This document shows positions 6,501 to 7,442 of a DNA stretch of 7,442 bases, one piece after another; the stretch's first letter is position 1; each line of letters starts with the position of its first letter. The position numbers and the translations under genes are program-made. The notes below the pieces were generated by a model. It had not been told where the DNA came from, did no database searches, and was given only the letters and a program-made list of their open reading frames with translations. The DNA comes from Planctomycetota bacterium. Lineage in GTDB: Bacteria; Planctomycetota; PUPC01; JABMSA01; JAUWKK01. The stretch lies in assembly GCA_030614245.1 (NCBI GenBank), contig JAUWKK010000131.1, positions 1-7,442 on the forward strand. Direction: 5' to 3'.

Positions 6501-7192
6501 AATGGGCATACAACTATTCGCAATCGGACGTCGCACTCAATGAAGATACAAGAGTCAATCTGAGGCGCCTCAAGCGCCAGCAGGCGGTCGTCGGCATTGT
6601 CGGCAACAGGGATCGCCTCCGGCGGCAGACACGCGGTATGGGTGCGGGCGGCAAACAGGCGCCGCAACTGGACCTCGGCGACCGGTTCAACCAGGCCCAG
6701 GCCGCACGGCTTCAGAGCTCTCTGAGCAAGGCCGATAGTGATAACCTCGGACTCATCACGGACCGCGTGATCGAGGGGCAGGAGGCGGCGGCCGGGACTA
6801 TGTTGCAGTTGCTCATCAACGTGCCGATCGGGGGCAGGCTCATCCGATACAGCCGCCCGCTCATGGTGAAGAGCAATGACGACATGTGGGTGTCGTTCAA
6901 GGCCGAGAAGGTGATGCGCCCGCGAGATCAGAAGGGCTGGCTCTGCCTGGGTGGGCTGTTCGTGCTGGCATTCGCGGTGATCTCGATCGGCTCGTGCGCG
7001 AGGCGCAGATGCGTCATCCGCCCGCGGCCCGCCAGGAACGGCATCCCCGCACGGCCGACCGCTGAAGATCGAGAAGATATCGAGGAGTCCGCCTCAGGGG
7101 GCAGGCTCCCAGATGATGAGCAGCAGAATGCCGAAGGATCAGCGGAAGAAGAAAGGAAGCCCGACGAGAACGGCGTCGAGGGTACCGACTGA
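428..7192 (+). CDS. Giant exported membrane protein with a duplicated beta-rich ectodomain; function unknown
   Basis: A 2254-residue protein that I cannot assign to a named family. The ATG at 428 is chosen because it follows GGGGA and opens a clear signal peptide: seven Lys/Arg in residues 1-14, hydrophobic 15-29, likely cleavage around 32-35. A Pro/Gln-rich linker follows (about 38-67). Residues 75-905 are beta-rich (alternating hydrophobic strands with recurring V-P or M-P turns). About six membrane helices span 951-1138, and a second beta-rich half (1153-1960) aligns with the first. Next come a charged helical segment (1966-2066), a Gly/Gln-rich stretch, a final membrane helix (2171-2189, followed by ARRRC) and an acidic tail to 2254. 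Positively charged loops (RR at 969-970, RRRPKTRR at 1061-1068, RRR at 2192-2194) put both large halves outside the cytoplasm. No catalytic motif, nucleotide-binding motif or known repeat signature is visible, so a structural, adhesive or sensory envelope role is inference only. I recall similarly built uncharacterised proteins in Planctomycetota-like genomes. Confidence 0.95.
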   Translation: MKATRRVTGKKVRRILAFSAVVFVLAAALHEAAGGEPAPAKQAEKNVQQKPPPEQPAPPGPFLPGLPVEKRKDMNVTDVSVKGTIEGENITFALGFTVELKKNKMEVPLVAGDVVLDVVESPEKGYRLRYDHEKRTYYMSWARRGTYEVAVTFAARPKRLPGDQWRESTFTIPSSNIRKLEVTCDRTDLEVVFPGALRLTRELKDGRLVIAAIQGPGRPFAVRWKPQVAELDAKLVLSSEANTIATVSPGALNMDTLFGFDISQGKLTELTFSVPKSLSISQVRGRHIRDWTLTTALPDDTQTLSVILNRPQTKDYALQVLSEMVLQEFPTKISVPVIEPGGVRAGGFLSIGTNSAIHLVVEKTGGLTQVGEAGFPRIILDRTHPRTAPRGKAFYYMHASIPYQMTLSLDDIVPSYDASERIAINVQEDDLTVDVAIELDVRDAPIRNVIIEVPSGFSVADVAGKQVKKDDYSVVDVEGDASIQEVHVNFVKPLLGRTVVTMRMEIGKGPLGREQRIEKLSVRGAKNERGYVVVVAEKGVRLDTPAVKNLREVHTGSVPMRVANAQYAYRFREKGWSLSLAAEKKPAEIRVEAFHCISLGDGALYGSVVVNYFISGAPVDELHFTVPDRLQNVEFVGSDVSRPTRNGDKWTVKLQRKVIGDYNLAVTYMQRYKDGESILVGGVECDRIETRTGYIALASSRNLRLTPDEKLQTSLLEINRDEIPTNYRLLVSAPMLKTYKYVSAPHNLVLKVDAYERESLLPVVVEVMGLRSRVRVGKDGTAESETLIRFMVKNTSSQFLCVTMPKDARGNPVKPWATRIIESDANGSEKAVRVTASYDKAKGLHMIPLRRNRDPNVPTIVELEYGQEHEKLRWAGKFSLAAPKCRIRCTFANWDLAVQKDWSIIASPDFSGNMSPIERDVSRGDLWSLTSSVGEAWGWALYRGISEQAKFMVGGTALVILLLAFLLWRRALPVVFPAVLLACLLGVGGVAADGLGRVYGTSAENELRTIEFKQVLNVDDETPLALSAFVIPSWRRNAALAEVVMIGAAALVCFVLAASLRRRPKTRRLLAALGIAGSIYTAAQFPDAAVVLAHVFTWGVPALMAAWFGVRVMLMRPVPAHAAATAMLLIAATMFGGCKLSSAIRPVAKGDTLRTAEYTLTAEKDSMAIDIHLSLDIEKPVRFAIVGSNAILLSPERISNAVFVEPEDGQYYVHVKKKGSYDIDLKFLSPLPKAGEDQSRLFKMPVPMALTSRVKLIVPKPGMLIEAPTAIRLTKQEDDKSTTARAILGPGDHILFRWRPRARQVELETTSFIAEISSLIRFDTGLVQGRHRIQFKIRQGELKDIKVRVPDNMTVTSTKGADLGTWRFDPVSHILEARLATPARDLYVLNVVTQITAESTPYEVSVATLTVEQAVRQRGTLGLLTSSSVYLTIKKHPQKMNVDDFSRDSAALIKAISGARAGDVRHAYRTNRADDLLQVQVNEVTPEIRTLENTAFSVEDDRLVLNGELTVNIAKAGMFSIDLKMPDGYDIDSLGAAQVSHWDETTAEGGRIVRVHFKTRLVGQVPLKLALSRPVAGLPTEIPVPRVQVVGTLKHTGKIVFSAERGLRLTVATRKGVSELNPVDLGIRTRGALAFKLLKPDWEMVLNTEVIEARVNVSFLHVARMTDGRVAHTQYLRYSLHNAGSKMLVVKVPAGAVGLEITGPEIARTELTDPDAGLWTVELARKWFDRPYPLRLDYETRYDRAAGEVKLEQAGARDVAMQRGHVVVYATDRMQLAEQTVGQSLQPDDARGIPRKFGAGDLSNAAFCYSSSMPDYELVFTATRHDAADVLEAEVLRTTLLTVVNELGESINRVQMQLRVGSKRHLEVRLPAGATLWALLVNRGSVVPSKRLDKDGAEVLLVPMPQAPSGDVPVEIDMVYAVPRADQWRPEAQAFTGPQFDLPLKNVDWQLYLPEVFDYYDFDGSLTEDEDVVKRKIVQHYNIDAYQSQVRKNKAADLRNAIKLQKRGNDLAEQGFQYEARQALEWAYNYSQSDVALNEDTRVNLRRLKRQQAVVGIVGNRDRLRRQTRGMGAGGKQAPQLDLGDRFNQAQAARLQSSLSKADSDNLGLITDRVIEGQEAAAGTMLQLLINVPIGGRLIRYSRPLMVKSNDDMWVSFKAEKVMRPRDQKGWLCLGGLFVLAFAVISIGSCARRRCVIRPRPARNGIPARPTAEDREDIEESASGGRLPDDEQQNAEGSAEEERKPDENGVEGTD
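650..3142 (+). other. Ectodomain half 1 (residues ~75-905)
   Basis: This is the first copy of the internal duplication. It has an N-terminal module (about 75-293) with landmarks RRGTY (143-147), DQWR (163-166), ALRLT (196-200), RWKP (223-226), F-D-I-S-Q-G (260-265) and W291. Three further beta modules follow, about 393-542, 565-705 and 745-905. The first two end in a G-Y-x-x-x-A/L strand leading to V/L-R-L (GYVVVVAEKGVRL; GYIALASSRNLRL). The region is predicted to be extracytoplasmic because it follows the signal peptide and precedes the first membrane helix. Module limits are by eye. Confidence 0.7.
3757..3772 (+). promoter_or_regulatory. Possible internal ribosome binding site and ATG
   Basis: GAGGG at 3757-3761 stands 8 bases before an in-frame ATG at 3770 (Met1115). 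Another ATG at 3764 is too close to use it. Starting at 3770 would give a 1140-residue product consisting of ectodomain half 2 with a lipoprotein-like leader. Purine-rich pentamers occur by chance in GC-rich coding DNA. What makes this one notable is the match in position to the start of a signal-like sequence. Confidence 0.3.
3770..3841 (+). other. Lipoprotein-signal-like stretch with candidate lipobox Cys1138
   Basis: Residues 1115-1138 read like a bacterial lipoprotein leader: a short n-region with Arg and His, the hydrophobic run AAATAMLLIAATMF, then G-G-C with Cys1138 followed by K-L-S-S. The -3 Phe is less usual than Leu in a lipobox, but -1 Gly is standard. If this is the last helix of the central block, Cys1138 falls at the outer face of the inner membrane, where signal peptidase II acts. 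Confidence 0.5.
3884..6307 (+). other. Ectodomain half 2 (residues ~1153-1960)
   Basis: This is the second copy of the internal duplication. The landmarks of half 1 recur in the same order about 1055-1075 residues later: KKGSY (1217-1221), DQSR (1237-1240), AIRLT (1270-1274), RWRP (1297-1300), F-K-I-R-Q-G (1335-1340), W1366, AERGLRL (1603-1609), W1642, LWTVEL (1718-1723) and DWQL (1948-1951). The N-terminal module is about 1153-1370 and the three beta modules about 1466-1609, 1631-1776 and 1814-1960. Sequence identity is low overall, so the duplication is old. Confidence 0.7.
6323..6625 (+). other. C-terminal charged helical segment (residues ~1966-2066)
   Basis: Lys/Arg/Glu/Gln/Ala-rich sequence with almost no prolines and helix-like spacing, for example ADLRNAIKLQKRGNDLAEQG and ARQALEWAYNYSQ. 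The 1996-2030 stretch looks like a helical hairpin of the TPR kind (small Gly/Ala positions, aromatic near the turn), but one copy is too little to call TPR. No counterpart exists after half 1, so it is specific to the second half. Confidence 0.5.
6938..7189 (+). other. C-terminal membrane helix and acidic tail
   Basis: Residues 2171-2189 (WLCLGGLFVLAFAVISIGS) form one membrane helix. It is followed by C-A-R-R-R-C and an Arg/Pro stretch, and then a tail (about 2210-2254) dominated by Glu, Asp, Gln, Ser and Gly. The Arg cluster places the tail in the cytoplasm and half 2 outside. The low-complexity tail is probably disordered. Confidence 0.75.
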
Positions 7193-7211
7193 AGAACGGA
7201 CCGTTTAACTT

Positions 7212-7217
7212 AAGGAG
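7212..7217 (+). promoter_or_regulatory. Ribosome binding site of the second gene
   Basis: AAGGAG at 7212-7217, 8 bases before the ATG at 7226, is a near-ideal Shine-Dalgarno sequence. It is much stronger than that of the large gene, so the downstream product may be translated more efficiently. Confidence 0.85.
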
Positions 7218-7225
7218 ACTTTACA

Positions 7226-7442
7226 ATGGATCGAAGAAACACATTCGTATTTGGCGTTTTTCCAGTCTGTCTGATGGTGCTTGTCTTCGGTGTTGGGTCA
7301 GACGCTGCTGAGACAACCTCTCACTGCATGCAGGTTAACTGGGGGGCGAAGACGGTAGAGAAGTCTGTGCCCGTCGTCCAGTTACCCGGCCCGGGCCCTG
7401 AAGTCCCGGCTCCACCGCGCACCTTCGAAATCGACGTGGAGC
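7226..7442 (+). CDS. Exported protein of unknown function (N-terminal part only)
   Basis: An open frame of 72 codons runs from ATG 7226 to the window edge without a stop, preceded by AAGGAG. The product begins MDRRNTFVFGVFPV and has a hydrophobic core at about residues 7-23. S-D-A at 25-27 is a good signal peptidase I site just before A-E, so the mature protein would be secreted or periplasmic. After it come a single Cys34, a V-N-W-G segment and a proline/glycine-rich linker (QLPGPGPEVPAPP), ending in a strand-like T-F-E-I-D-V-E. This resembles the linker-then-beta layout at the start of the large protein, but too little is present for a family call. It starts 33 bases after the stop of the large gene, on the same strand and with no terminator, so the two are probably co-transcribed and may act together in the envelope. 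Confidence 0.85.
   Translation, partial: MDRRNTFVFGVFPVCLMVLVFGVGSDAAETTSHCMQVNWGAKTVEKSVPVVQLPGPGPEVPAPPRTFEIDVE

Noticed and set aside
7195..7205. Intrinsic terminator between the two genes
   Set aside because: AACGG-A-CCGTT is a near-palindrome with only one base between the arms, so it cannot form a normal hairpin, and no T-run follows.

Overview
The window holds an intergenic repeat array (1-379), one very large exported membrane-protein gene (428-7192, 2254 codons plus stop) and the first 72 codons of a second exported-protein gene (from 7226, running off the right edge). Both genes are on the + strand. There are 33 bases between them and no terminator, so they look like one transcription unit. 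I see no RNA genes, CRISPR array, transposase or insertion sequence.

Organism: the genes are GC-rich, with strong third-position G/C and Shine-Dalgarno starts, so this is a bacterium. Long, low-complexity, imperfectly palindromic intergenic repeats of the 'accacggatgaac...' type, together with giant secreted proteins of unknown function, remind me of environmental Planctomycetota, Lentisphaerota, Verrucomicrobiota and nearby phyla. That is recollection, not a search result, and nothing here fixes a phylum.

Layout: 1-379 holds four tandem copies, plus the tail of a fifth at the left edge, of a unit of about 98 bp. Each unit is itself an imperfect inverted repeat built from degenerate 10-base steps. 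Bases 380-427 are the leader of the large gene. The protein has a Sec-type signal peptide and a short proline-rich linker. A first beta-rich ectodomain half follows (about residues 75-905), then a central membrane block (about residues 951-1138). A second ectodomain half (about 1153-1960) aligns collinearly with the first. The protein ends with a helical segment, a final membrane segment and an acidic tail.

The two main points of interest are the near-complete internal duplication and the junction between the halves. The junction carries what looks like a buried lipoprotein start: an SD-like GAGGG, an in-frame ATG at 3770, a short signal-like stretch and a Cys preceded by F-G-G. The simplest reading is that two tandemly duplicated genes (a membrane-anchored protein and a lipoprotein) were fused into one frame, or that the second half is also made from an internal start. 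The function is unknown. The sequence supports an extracytoplasmic, envelope-anchored scaffold or sensor-like protein rather than an enzyme, since I recognise no catalytic motif.
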